This document shows, in pieces, positions 37,593 to 45,924 of a stretch of 64,000 nucleotides of DNA. The notes under the pieces are model-generated. The model did not search any database. It saw nothing but the letters and a program-made list of their open reading frames with translations, and was not told the origin of the DNA. This DNA is from JAWVFM01 sp963823245 (GTDB lineage Bacteria; Actinomycetota; Thermoleophilia; Solirubrobacterales; 70-9). The DNA is taken from the NCBI GenBank assembly GCA_963823245.1, contig CAWGKQ010000008.1, forward strand, positions 310,001 to 374,000. Reading direction: 5' to 3'. The translations under genes were made by a program, and so were the position numbers. Each line of letters starts with the position of its first letter. Position 1 is the first letter of the stretch.

Positions 37593-37669
37593 TAGCTAAA
37601 TCGCCAGCAGTAAAAGGACCAAGCGAACGCCGGCGCGCCCTTGAGGGCGGTAGTGGGAGCCGGCGTCGT

Positions 37670-37691
37670 GGCGGGATCCATCCCGCCTTTT
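37670..37691 (+). terminator. Strong rho-independent terminator-like hairpin (plus strand)
   Basis: GGCGGGAT-CC-ATCCCGCC (perfect 8-bp stem) followed by TTTTG on the plus strand. No plus-strand gene precedes it, so it may end a small RNA coded at about 37590-37690, or be a remnant. Confidence 0.6.
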
Positions 37692-37842
37692 GTACCACGG
37701 CGGCCGGAGATACGCAAACTGGGCAACCCGCCGATCACGTGGCTTGCGCCGGGAGGACGCGTCGAGGAGCGAGCATGAGCGCAAGGAGGGCGACGAGCCG
37801 TGAACGGGCCGTCAAAGGCAGCATTGGAGCGCCCAGTCTCCT

Positions 37843-38580
37843 GTGGTCCGCACGCCGGACCAGCGCCTGCGCGTGTTCCTGAGCTCGACCCTGGGTGAGC
37901 TCGCCCCCGAGCGCGCGGCGGCCCGCGGCGCCGTCGAGCGCCTGCGGCTGACTCCGGTGATGTTCGAGCCCCGAGAGGTCGAGGCCCTCGTCGAGACGTG
38001 CGAGGCGCTGGTGACGAGCCGGGTGGCCCTCGAGATCCCTCACGGGTGATCTCGAGGCGCCGCGGCGGTGCCTCGGCGAGGCGGTCGCGCTCGCGCGGGA
38101 GGCCGGTGAGGTGCCGGTCCTGGTCGTCTCGCTCACGGCGCTCGCGACGTCGACTCCGGTGGAGCAGGGCTACGACGAGGTCGTGGCCCTGCTCAACGAG
38201 GCCGTCGAGACGAGCAGTGAGGTCGGCTGGAAGTGGGGGCGTCGCCTCCGCGCAGGTACAGCTCGGCGCCTCCCACATATCCTGGCGAAGCGCCAACCGC
38301 GAGGCGCTCGCGTACTGCCTCGAGGCCTTCGCGGCCCTATGCCGCGGCGAGGGGAGGCCAGCAGCTGGGGCGACGCTGATGGGTGCCGCCCAGGCCATTC
38401 GGGATCAGATTGCGATTCCGGTGGGGCCGCTCTACAGGCCCCTGATCGAGACTCTCGACGAGGCGTTGCGCCGAGACCTCGGCCCGAGGTTCGATGCTCT
38501 GCATGAGACCGGGCGCGGGCTCTCGAGGAGGACGCCGTGCGTTCGCGCTCGAGGCGAGCGCACCCGCGGCCGCCAGCGCT
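37843..38580 (+). pseudogene. Remnant of a DUF4062/AAA/TPR (LuxR-like) regulator
   Basis: The first ~45 residues (TPDQRLRVFLSSTLGELAPE, RLTPVMFE) match the N-terminus of DUF4062 proteins. It then jumps to TPR-like sequence (GDLEAPRRCLGEAVALAREA, then LNEAVETSSEVG) and to the usual C-terminal segment of these large proteins (AAGATLMGAAQAIRDQIAIP, then ETLDEAL). Most of the middle, including any ATPase domain, is missing, and frames change at about 38038, 38240 and 38530. A true pseudogene with a large internal deletion. Confidence 0.75.
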
Positions 38581-39671
38581 CAGAGCGCCGCCGCGAGCGC
38601 CTCGAGGAACCGCTCGTTCTCCTCCCGTGTCCCGTAGGTGACGCGGATGCTGCCGGGCCCCCCGAGGCCGGAGCCCGGGCGGACGATCACGCCGGCCTCG
38701 CCCAGGCTGCGCACGATCTCGTCCTCATCGCGGTCGCCCAGCGCGATCCACGAGAAGTTGGCCTGCGATTCCGGCGAGTCGAGGCCAAGTTCGTGGATCC
38801 CCGACTCGAAGTGGACGCGCTCGACTATCGTGCGCTCGACCCGTCTCTGCACGTCGTCGGAGTGCCGAATCGCCTCGGCCGCCGCCGCCTGAGCGATCGA
38901 GTTGACCGAGAAGGGCTGGCGGACGGCGTCGACCGCGGCACGCAGCTTCGCCGAGCAGAGTGCGTAGCCGCAGCGCACGCCCGCGAGCCCGTGGACCTTG
39001 CTGAAGGTCCGGAGTACGACCAGGTTCGGGAAGTAGGGCAGCAGGTCCGCGCCCGCGTCGGGGTCGTCGTGCGTTTGGAACTCGACGTAAGCCTCGTCGA
39101 GGACGACCGTGACGTGCGACGGGACGCACTCCAGGAAGGCGCCGACTTCCCTGGCGGGGATGTGCGTTGAGGTGGGATTGTTCGGGTTGCAGACGAGGAC
39201 CATCTGCGTCGCCGCCGTGACCTCAGTCGCCATGGCGTCGAGGTCGTGCACGTCGCCGTCGGCAAGGGGAACGCGGATCTCGCGGGCGCCCGAAAGCGCG
39301 GCGAGATGCGGGTAGATCGAGAACGAGGGCCAGGCGAAGAGAATCTCGGCGCCCGGCTCGCAGAGCGCCTCGGCCGCGGCGAGGAGGATCTCGCACGACC
39401 CGTTGCCGATCGCGACGCGCGCCGGATCGGTCTCGTGCCGCTCGGCGATGCGCCGGCGCAGGGTCGGCGAGAACTGCTCCGGGTAGCGGTTCGCGTCGCT
39501 CGCGGCGCGGGCAATCGCGTCAACGACGGCCGGGTGCGGGCCCCAGGGCGACTCGTTGGAGGCGAGCTTCACTGCGTCGGCCGCGCCGAAGCGCTCGCGG
39601 GCGGCGTCGATCGCGAGCCCCGCCTCGTAGTGGGGCATCTGCGCCAGCTTCTTGGCGAACGTCACGGCCAT
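38580..39671 (-). CDS. hisC: Histidinol-phosphate / aromatic aminotransferase
   Basis: A 363-aa fold-type I PLP aminotransferase. KLASNESPWGPHPAVVDAIA, CNPNNPTSTHIPA, VVLDEAYVEFQ and the PLP Lys in TFSKVHGLAGVRCGY are typical of HisC. Placed between aromatic genes, it may transaminate prephenate or phenylpyruvate-type substrates in place of, or as well as, histidinol phosphate (inference). No other his gene is in the window. Confidence 0.88.
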   Translation of the reverse strand: MAVTFAKKLAQMPHYEAGLAIDAARERFGAADAVKLASNESPWGPHPAVVDAIARAASDANRYPEQFSPTLRRRIAERHETDPARVAIGNGSCEILLAAAEALCEPGAEILFAWPSFSIYPHLAALSGAREIRVPLADGDVHDLDAMATEVTAATQMVLVCNPNNPTSTHIPAREVGAFLECVPSHVTVVLDEAYVEFQTHDDPDAGADLLPYFPNLVVLRTFSKVHGLAGVRCGYALCSAKLRAAVDAVRQPFSVNSIAQAAAAEAIRHSDDVQRRVERTIVERVHFESGIHELGLDSPESQANFSWIALGDRDEDEIVRSLGEAGVIVRPGSGLGGPGSIRVTYGTREENERFLEALAAAL

Positions 39672-39680
39672 TGCTCGGCG

Positions 39681-41628
39681 TTAGCGGCGCCGCGTTGCGA
39701 AGGCGACGTCTCCGGAGTCGCCGACGCTCACGCAGAGGCGCGCCGACGGGCAGGAGACGCCAAGCACTTTGTGGGGCGGATCGACCAGATCGCCGTGCCA
39801 CGCGTCCTTGCCTCCCAGGGGGGTGGTCGTGCTGAAGGCCTTGCTTGCCTGACCCACCGCGACGCAGAGACGGGTCGTCGCGCAGGAGACCTCAAACAGC
39901 GGCAGGCCGCCTCGAAGCTTCACCGCCGACCAGGCGCGCGCGACCCCCGGTCGGGTTCGTGGAGCTGAACAAGCGTCCGTCGTCGTCTGTGGCGACGCAG
40001 AACTTCGCCGACACGCAGGAGAGGCCGCGCATGAAGGCGGAGCTCTCGACCGTGCGCCGCTTCCACGCTGAGGCGGGCCCGCCCGGGTGACTCGACGTCA
40101 GCATTTCCCCGCCCGCGGTAGCCGCGGCGCAGAAGGACGCGGAGGGGCACGAGACGGCCTCGATCTGGCGACCGAGCGAGACGATCTTCCACGCTGCTAC
40201 GCCGCCGGTTGGATGGGCCGACGTGATCGCATGGCCGCTGCGGTCGGCGGCAAGGCAGAAGGACACCGACGGGCACGAGATGCTCTGGATCTCGCTGTTC
40301 GGCCCCTCGACCTTTGCGGACGTCCAGGTTGCGGCGCCGCCGGCTGGATCGGTCGAGGTGGCGATGTCGCCGTCGTCGCCGACCGCAACGCACAGTCCCG
40401 TGGTCGGGCATGAGATTCCACCGAGCGGCTGCTCGTCGTCGATCTTCGCTCGGCGCCAAGCGCTCGCGGGCCCGGTCGGACTCTTCGAGACGAAGGCGTT
40501 CCCGGTGTCGTCGACGGCCGCGCACAACGACTTCGCGGCGCAGGAGACGGCCAGGAGCTGGTTGACGCCGTCGACGCTCGACCGGCTCCAGGCGCCCGGC
40601 CCCCCGGCCGGGTTCGCGGACGTCAGGACGTAGCCGTCCGTATCGCCCGCGACGCAGAGCGAGGTCGAGGGGCACGAAACGCCGAGCACGTTCGCGCTGG
40701 GGTCGGCGGTTGCGAGAGTCCAGGTGGATCCTGCCGCAGCCGGGTTGGTCGAGGCGAGGATCTGGCCGCCGGCGCCGGCGACGCACAGCGTGGTCGACGG
40801 GCAGGACATGCTGAAGATCGCATCGTTCCCGACGTGCTCGACGGTCCAGGCGCCCGCTCCGCCCGTCGGATTCAAGGAGCTGACGACGTCGCCGTTCTCG
40901 GTCCCACCCACGCACTGCGTCGCCGAGGTGCATGACATCGCGTCGATCGTGTCCATGCCATCGATCCTCACGGGCGTCCAGGCATGTGTGCCGCCCGTCG
41001 GGTTCGAGGTGGTCGAGACGCGGCCCTTGAAATCGCCGACGACGCACAGGGACGTCGAGACGCACGAGATCGAGCGGAGCTGTCCCATCCCGTGGAGCGT
41101 GGTGAGCTTCCAGGCGGCCGCGCCGCCAGTCGGATCGGTCGAGCTCGCGACCCCACCGAAGCCATCCGCGACGACGCACAACGTCGCCCTCGGGCACGAG
41201 GCCCCGAGAATCGGGGCCCCCTGGCTGATGACGGCCTTCCGCCATGCCGCCGCGCCGCCCGTCGGATCGTCCGAAGCGAAGACGTTGCCGTCGTCGTCGC
41301 CGACCACACAGAGCGAGTTCGACGCGCAGGCGACGCTCTCCAGCGGTGGCGCGAAGCTCGCCGTATGGGGCTCGAGGTTCGTGATCTTCCACGCGGCCGG
41401 CCCGCCCGTCGGTTTGGTCGAGGTGAGGACGTTGCCGCCGTCGTCGACCGCCACGCAGAGGGTGGACGACGGGCACGACATGCCGGAGATCGACGTCCCG
41501 GCGCCGAACGGCGATTGGTGGTCGATGAGCCGCGGCGCCGACCAGCTGAGCGGCGCCGTCGCCGCGATCGCGCTCGCGGCGACGATCGCGAACCCGAGTA
41601 GAGAAGCGATGATCGCTGCTCGTTTCAT
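39681..41628 (-). CDS. Secreted 14-repeat Cys-rich protein, probable double beta-propeller (frameshifted)
   Basis: About 648 aa with an N-terminal signal peptide (MKRAAIIASLLGFAIVAASA). Fourteen tandem repeats of ~43 aa follow, each of the form SCPSxxLCVAxDxxGxVxxS plus PTGGxxAW. Each has a Cys pair 7 apart, likely a disulfide. Fourteen units fit two seven-bladed propellers (inference). One extra G near 39940 splits the last repeats off. ATG overlaps the chorismate mutase stop. Function unknown. Confidence 0.75.
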
Positions 41629-42005
41629 TGAGACGAGTCTAAGTCGATTCGAAGCTCCCGTGCGGCACCCAGGTAGGCGGGCGCGGGTACGTGATTGCCG
41701 GGCGCGTAGTAGTGGACGAGCACGCGGATCATTCGCTCCATCGCCCCCTTCACGGGCATCTCGCGCCCGCACATCAGCGGCACCCGGTCGAGACCGACGC
41801 CTCGCGCCGCGACGGCCGGGAACTCGGCGTCGAGGTCGTCGGTGCAGGTGAAGAAGCAGCTCACCATGCTCTCTGGGCGCAGATCGTTATGCCGCATGAG
41901 CTCCTCCATGAGCCTGGCGGTGGCGTCGAGGATCGCGTCCGCCTCGTTGCGCTCGGCCTGGACGGCGCCGCGGACGGCCCACAGTCGGTCTTCTACCTGC
42001 ATCAT
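41625..42005 (-). CDS. aroH: Chorismate mutase, AroH class
   Basis: A 126-aa AroH-type mutase converting chorismate to prephenate, the step before TyrA. LWAVRGAVQAERNEADAI has the active-site Arg (12); PLMCGREMPV has Cys79 and Glu82 spaced as in Bacillus AroH; RMIRVLVHYY follows. Overlaps rluB upstream and the secreted repeat protein downstream (ATGA). Confidence 0.93.
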   Translation of the reverse strand: MMQVEDRLWAVRGAVQAERNEADAILDATARLMEELMRHNDLRPESMVSCFFTCTDDLDAEFPAVAARGVGLDRVPLMCGREMPVKGAMERMIRVLVHYYAPGNHVPAPAYLGAARELRIDLDSSQ

Positions 42006-42700
42006 CGAAGTTCAGCATCCTTCCAGAGCCGCTCGAGCTCGGCCGGGCGCAGCGCTCGGGCCTTGCCGGAACCGAGGTCGCCGAGCCGCACCGAGGCGAA
42101 GCGGGTGCGCTCGAGAGCGAGCACCTCGTTGCCCACCGCCTCAGCCATCCGCCGGACCTGGCGGTTTCGCCCCTCGCGGAGGGTCAGCTCGATGACGCGC
42201 GGGGAGAGCCGCCGCACCCGCGCGGGCGCCGTGGGCCCGTCGTCGAGCTCGACGCCGCGCCTTAGCCGCACGATCTCGCCGTCGGTCGGTCGCCGGCGCA
42301 GGCGGACCCGGTAGGTGCGCGGCACCTCGTAGCGGGGATGCATGAGCCTGTTGGCGAGCTCGCCGTCGTTGGTGAGCAGGATGAGGCCGGTCGAGTCCGC
42401 GTCGAGCCGGCCGACCGGGTAGAGGCGGCGCGGCGAGCGCACGAGCTCGACCACCGCCGTGCGGCGTCCCGGCTCGCGGGCGGTGGACGTCACCCCGGGC
42501 GGCTTGTTCACGGCCCAGACCTCGCGCGGCTCGGGCTCCACCGGGTTGCCGTCGACCTCAACGCGGTCGCTGTCGCCGACGTCTCGCGCCGGGTCTCGCA
42601 CGGTCTCGCCCCCGATCGCCACGCGGCCCGTCCGCACGAGATCCTCGGACCGCCGCCGCGACGCGACCCCGGAGTGGGCGAGGTACTTCGCGAGCCGCAC
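42002..42700 (-). CDS. rluB: Pseudouridine synthase RluB-like
   Basis: A 232-aa rRNA pseudouridine synthase. N-terminal S4 domain (MRLAKYLAHSGVASRRRSED, GRVAIGGETV) and catalytic YPVGRLDADSTGLILLTNDG, where the Asp of RLD is the nucleophile; LREGRNRQVRRMAEAVG is the later motif. GTG start. Order scpA-scpB-rluB is widespread. Confidence 0.94.
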   Translation of the reverse strand: MRLAKYLAHSGVASRRRSEDLVRTGRVAIGGETVRDPARDVGDSDRVEVDGNPVEPEPREVWAVNKPPGVTSTAREPGRRTAVVELVRSPRRLYPVGRLDADSTGLILLTNDGELANRLMHPRYEVPRTYRVRLRRRPTDGEIVRLRRGVELDDGPTAPARVRRLSPRVIELTLREGRNRQVRRMAEAVGNEVLALERTRFASVRLGDLGSGKARALRPAELERLWKDAELR

Positions 42701-42733
42701 AGCTCGCGCAGTCTGCCCTAGATGGCCGAATCT

Positions 42734-43312
42734 CTACTCGGCGCGGCGCTCGCCGGCCGCGAGGAGCCGCTCGCGAAGCTCCCGCTCGGCTTCGGGGCTC
42801 GGGTCGAACCGGGCTGGATCGGGAAGCTGGTCGAGGCCCGCGAGGCCGAAGAGGCGCTCGAAGAGCTCCGTCGTCCGGTACACGACAGCGCCGAAGCGCG
42901 AGCGTCCCGACTCCTCGATCAGGCCGCGCTCGGTGAGAGTCGTCGTGGCCGACTCCGAGGACACCCCGCGGATCCTCGCGATCTCGGGTCGCGAGACCGG
43001 CTGCAGGTACGCGACGATCGCGAGCGTCTCCGCCTGCGCCTGTGTGAGCGGCGGCGTGCGAGGCTTGGCGAGAAGGCGCCGCGCCGCGTCCTCGGCGGCC
43101 GGGTCGGCGGCGAGCGTGTAGCCACCCGCGACCTCGCGCAGCACCACCCCGCGCTCGCCGTCCGCCAGCACCGAGCCGAGGAGGTCCAGGGCGCGGTCGA
43201 TCTCGGCCTCGCTCGCATCGCAGGCTTCGGCCAAGTCCGCGATCGAGACTGCCTCCGGCGAGAGGAACAGCAGCGCCTCCACGATCCGCTCGAGCGGCGC
43301 AGCACCGCTCAT
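42734..43312 (-). CDS. scpB: Segregation and condensation protein B
   Basis: A 192-aa winged-helix protein, partner of ScpA in the SMC condensin complex. EALLFLSPEAVSIADLAEA begins the first winged helix, and AIVAYLQPVSRPEIARIRGV the second. The ATG directly follows element copy 5, which carries an AGGTGA at ribosome-site spacing. Confidence 0.94.
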   Translation of the reverse strand: MSGAAPLERIVEALLFLSPEAVSIADLAEACDASEAEIDRALDLLGSVLADGERGVVLREVAGGYTLAADPAAEDAARRLLAKPRTPPLTQAQAETLAIVAYLQPVSRPEIARIRGVSSESATTTLTERGLIEESGRSRFGAVVYRTTELFERLFGLAGLDQLPDPARFDPSPEAERELRERLLAAGERRAE

Positions 43313-43370
43313 GAGTCACCTGCGGCGGCTTCGCCGCCTGACACGCCTCTTTCGGTGCTAGAGCACCTCA
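43313..43370 (-). repeat. Dispersed two-hairpin element, copy 5
   Basis: Sits between scpA (stop 3 bp upstream of it) and the scpB ATG. In sense direction: TGAGGTGCTCTAGCACC (stem GGTGC/GCACC), GAAAG, GCGTGTCA, hairpin 2 GGCGGC-GAA-GCCGCC, then GCAGGTGACTC and ATG. Both stems are perfect. The cleanest copy with number 6. Confidence 0.9.
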
Positions 43371-43372
43371 TT

Positions 43373-44095
43373 TCACACCTGCTTCACCGTGATCGGCCCG
43401 AAAGTGTCCCGCTGCTCCCAGGTCGCCTCGCCGCGCTTGTGCAGCTCGAGGAGGGCGAACACGGTCACCGCCTGCGTGAGGCGGTCCTCGCGGCCGAACG
43501 CCTCGTCGAAGTCGACCTCTCCTCCGCGCCGGCCCAGCAGCGAGCGCAGCACGGCGAGCCGCCGCTCGAGCGATACCGTCGGCCGGATGTGGCTCGTGTC
43601 GGGCTCGGGCGGCGTCTTCAGCAGGTCGCCGATCGCGGCGGCGAGCATGTCGGGCTCGTAGACCGGCCGCGCCTCCGCGAGCGAGGCCCGCCGTAGAGCC
43701 GGCGGCAGCGGCGCCGAGCGGTACAGGTAGCCGCGGTTGCGCGCGAAGCGCTCCGCGAGGTGCGAGGCGGCCTCGCGGTAGCGGCTGTACTCCAGCATCC
43801 GCGCCAGCAGCTCGTCGGCGGCCTCCTCCGGCCCGAGCTGGGGCTCGTCCTCCTCCGGCGCGGGCAGGAGGAGGCGCGATTTCATCTCGAGCAGCGAGGC
43901 GATGAGGACCAGGAACTCGGTCGCGGCCTCGAGGTCGAGCTCGCCCTCCGACTCGAGGTGCTCGACGTAGGCGACCACGACCGCGCCGAGCTCCACCTCG
44001 GCGAGGCTCAGCTCCTCGCGCAGCACGAGCGCGAGGAGCAGGTCGAACGGTCCGGCGAACGACTCGAGGTCGAGCTCGAGCTCGGCGACTCTCAT
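43373..44095 (-). CDS. scpA: Segregation and condensation protein A
   Basis: A 240-aa kleisin of the bacterial condensin. LESFAGPFDLLLALVLREEL is the SMC-binding N-terminus; EFLVLIASLLEMKSRLLLPA is the middle helix, and the C-terminal winged helix ends AVTVFALLELHKRGE. Start ATG 44095. Normally adjacent to scpB; here separated only by the inserted element. Confidence 0.95.
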   Translation of the reverse strand: MRVAELELDLESFAGPFDLLLALVLREELSLAEVELGAVVVAYVEHLESEGELDLEAATEFLVLIASLLEMKSRLLLPAPEEDEPQLGPEEAADELLARMLEYSRYREAASHLAERFARNRGYLYRSAPLPPALRRASLAEARPVYEPDMLAAAIGDLLKTPPEPDTSHIRPTVSLERRLAVLRSLLGRRGGEVDFDEAFGREDRLTQAVTVFALLELHKRGEATWEQRDTFGPITVKQV

Positions 44096-44124
44096 CGGGG
44101 GAAGCGTAGTGGCGCCCTCGGCGG

Positions 44125-45111
44125 CTACGTGGGGGGCCCGACGCCCATTGCCTCGCGCACGTCGGCGAGGGTTCCCGCGGCGATCGCGCGGGCTTTCTCG
44201 GCGCCCGCGGCGAGCGTCGCCTCGAGCCCGGACTCGTCGGCGCGGAGCTCCGCGTACTGCTCGCGGACGGGGGCCAGGTACTCGACCACCGCTGCCGCGA
44301 CCGCCGCCTTGAAGTCGCCGTAGCCCGAGTCGGCGAACTCGCTCTCGATCTCCTCCGGCGAGAGGCCGCTGACGGCGGCGTGGACCTCGATCAGGTTCCC
44401 GATCCCCTCCTTGCCCTCGCCCCGGCGCACCTCGCTGCCCGAGTCGGTCACCGCCGAGCGGACCTTCTTGGCGACGGTGTCGGCCTCGTCGAGGATGAAG
44501 ACCGTGCCCTGCTCGGAGCCGTAGGTGGTCGACATTCGCGAGGTCGGGTCCTGAAGGTTCATGATCCGGGCACCGACCTCGGGATAGCGGCCCTCTGGGA
44601 CCGCGAGGACGTCGCCGAACCGTGCGTTGAACCGCTCGGCGATGTCGCGCATGAGCTCTACGTGCTGGCGCTGGTCGTCGCCGACCGGCACCTCATTCGC
44701 GCGGTACGCGAGCACGTCGGCGGCCATCAGCACGGGGTAGTAGAAGAGCGCCGCGGACGTGAGCTCGCGCTGCTGCGCCGACTTCTCCTTGAACTGGTGC
44801 ATGCGGTTCAGGTCGCCCCAGGCCGTGACCGCACCGAGCAGCCAGGTGAGCTCGGTGTGCTCGTGCACGTCGGACTGCCGGAAGAGGATGCAGCGGTCCG
44901 GGTCGAGCCCGGCGGCGAGCAGGATCGCCGCGGTGTCGTAGAGGCGCTCGCGCAGATCCGCCGGGTCCTGGGGGACGGTGTGGGCGTGGAGGTCGACGAC
45001 GCAGTAGATCGACTCGCCGCGCTCCTGGCCCTCGACGTAGTGTCGAATCGCCCCGATGTAGTTGCCGAGGTGCTTGCGTCCGGTGGGCTGGATGCCGCTG
45101 AAGATGCGCAC
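44125..45111 (-). CDS. trpS: Tryptophanyl-tRNA synthetase with altered KMSKS
   Basis: A 328-aa class I synthetase. FSGIQPTGRKHLGNYIGA carries the HIGH-type HLGN; the second signature reads SRMSTTYGSEQG instead of KMSKS, as in some TrpRS subgroups. YYPVLMAADVLAYRA and PVGDDQRQHVELMRDIAERF are the Trp/ATP pocket. Between scpA and fetB; monocistronic or loosely co-transcribed. Confidence 0.95.
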   Translation of the reverse strand: MRIFSGIQPTGRKHLGNYIGAIRHYVEGQERGESIYCVVDLHAHTVPQDPADLRERLYDTAAILLAAGLDPDRCILFRQSDVHEHTELTWLLGAVTAWGDLNRMHQFKEKSAQQRELTSAALFYYPVLMAADVLAYRANEVPVGDDQRQHVELMRDIAERFNARFGDVLAVPEGRYPEVGARIMNLQDPTSRMSTTYGSEQGTVFILDEADTVAKKVRSAVTDSGSEVRRGEGKEGIGNLIEVHAAVSGLSPEEIESEFADSGYGDFKAAVAAAVVEYLAPVREQYAELRADESGLEATLAAGAEKARAIAAGTLADVREAMGVGPPT

Positions 45112-45132
45112 GGCGGCGGAATCTAGCGGCGC

Positions 45133-45924
45133 CTACGGCTCGGGCGGCTCGCGCAGCTGCTGCGCGGGGGTGAAGAAGTTGCGGTAGGCGAGCGTCGTCG
45201 AGACGAGGCCGGCGAGGGCCACGGCGCCGAGCAGGACCCAGAGGAGGATGAGCTGAAGCCGGACGGCCGCCGTCGGGCTCGCTCCGGCCAGGAGGCTCCC
45301 CACCATCGTCCCCGGGAAGAAGACGACCCCCGTGGTCTTGGTCGAGTCGACCAGCGTGATCATCCCCGAGCGCAGGCTGCGGCGGACGATCGGAGCGGCG
45401 GCCTGCGCGGCCGTGGCCCCGAGCGCCAGGGTTGCCTCGATCTGGCGCGCGCCCGATTCGACCTCGTCGCCCAGCCGGTTGAGCGCGACCGCGGCGGCGG
45501 TCATCGAGTTGCCGATCACCATCCCGCCCACCGGCACCATGTACTGGGGCGTCGCCGGGAAGATGCCGAGGGCGACGACAAGGCCGACGGTTATCGCGGC
45601 GGCGAGCGATAGCGCGATCAGCAGCGGGCGAAATGCGTTCGGCACCTTCGTCGCGCGCCGGCGCGCGGTGAACGCCCCGAACAGCACCATCACCGTCAGC
45701 AACAGGACGACGAACACCACCTGGTCCTGTTCGAAGATCAGCTTGATCACGTAGCCGATCGCCGTCAGCTGAATGAACGAGCGGACTACGGCGACGGCGA
45801 TGTCCCGCTCGAGGTCGGCCTTCCACCAGATCGACACTGCGACAGCAACGGCGATCAGCGCCAGCGCGCCCGCGAGCTGGGCGAGGCTGACGTGTACTGA
45901 GCTGTAGTTGGCGGCTGCGATCAC
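45133..45924 (-). CDS. fetB: ABC transporter permease FetB (UPF0014, iron export)
   Basis: A 263-aa membrane protein with about seven helices. VVRSFIQLTAIGYVIKLIFE, MVPVGGMVIGNSMTAAAVALNRL and GVVFFPGTMVGSLLAGASPT are the conserved FetB motifs. With FetA it forms an exporter linked to iron and oxidative-stress resistance in Escherichia coli. GTG overlaps the fetA stop. Confidence 0.88.
   Translation of the reverse strand: MIAAANYSSVHVSLAQLAGALALIAVAVAVSIWWKADLERDIAVAVVRSFIQLTAIGYVIKLIFEQDQVVFVVLLLTVMVLFGAFTARRRATKVPNAFRPLLIALSLAAAITVGLVVALGIFPATPQYMVPVGGMVIGNSMTAAAVALNRLGDEVESGARQIEATLALGATAAQAAAPIVRRSLRSGMITLVDSTKTTGVVFFPGTMVGSLLAGASPTAAVRLQLILLWVLLGAVALAGLVSTTLAYRNFFTPAQQLREPPEP

Larger units (their letters stand above)
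37492..37842. other. Structured intergenic region without a gene
   Basis: 351 bp between the minus-strand DAHP synthase start and the plus-strand pseudogene. No convincing ORF. It holds three structured parts: a branched stem-loop at 37540-37592, a nested hairpin at 37629-37666 (CGCCGGC...GCCGGCG enclosing GCCC-TTGA-GGGC), and a strong terminator-like hairpin at 37670-37691. It could be the DAHP synthase leader, a small RNA, or both. Confidence 0.6.

Noticed and set aside
37590..37640. Glycine-riboswitch-like string AGTAAAAGGACC
   Set aside because: Only this short match exists; the rest of the aptamer is missing and the downstream gene is unrelated to glycine.
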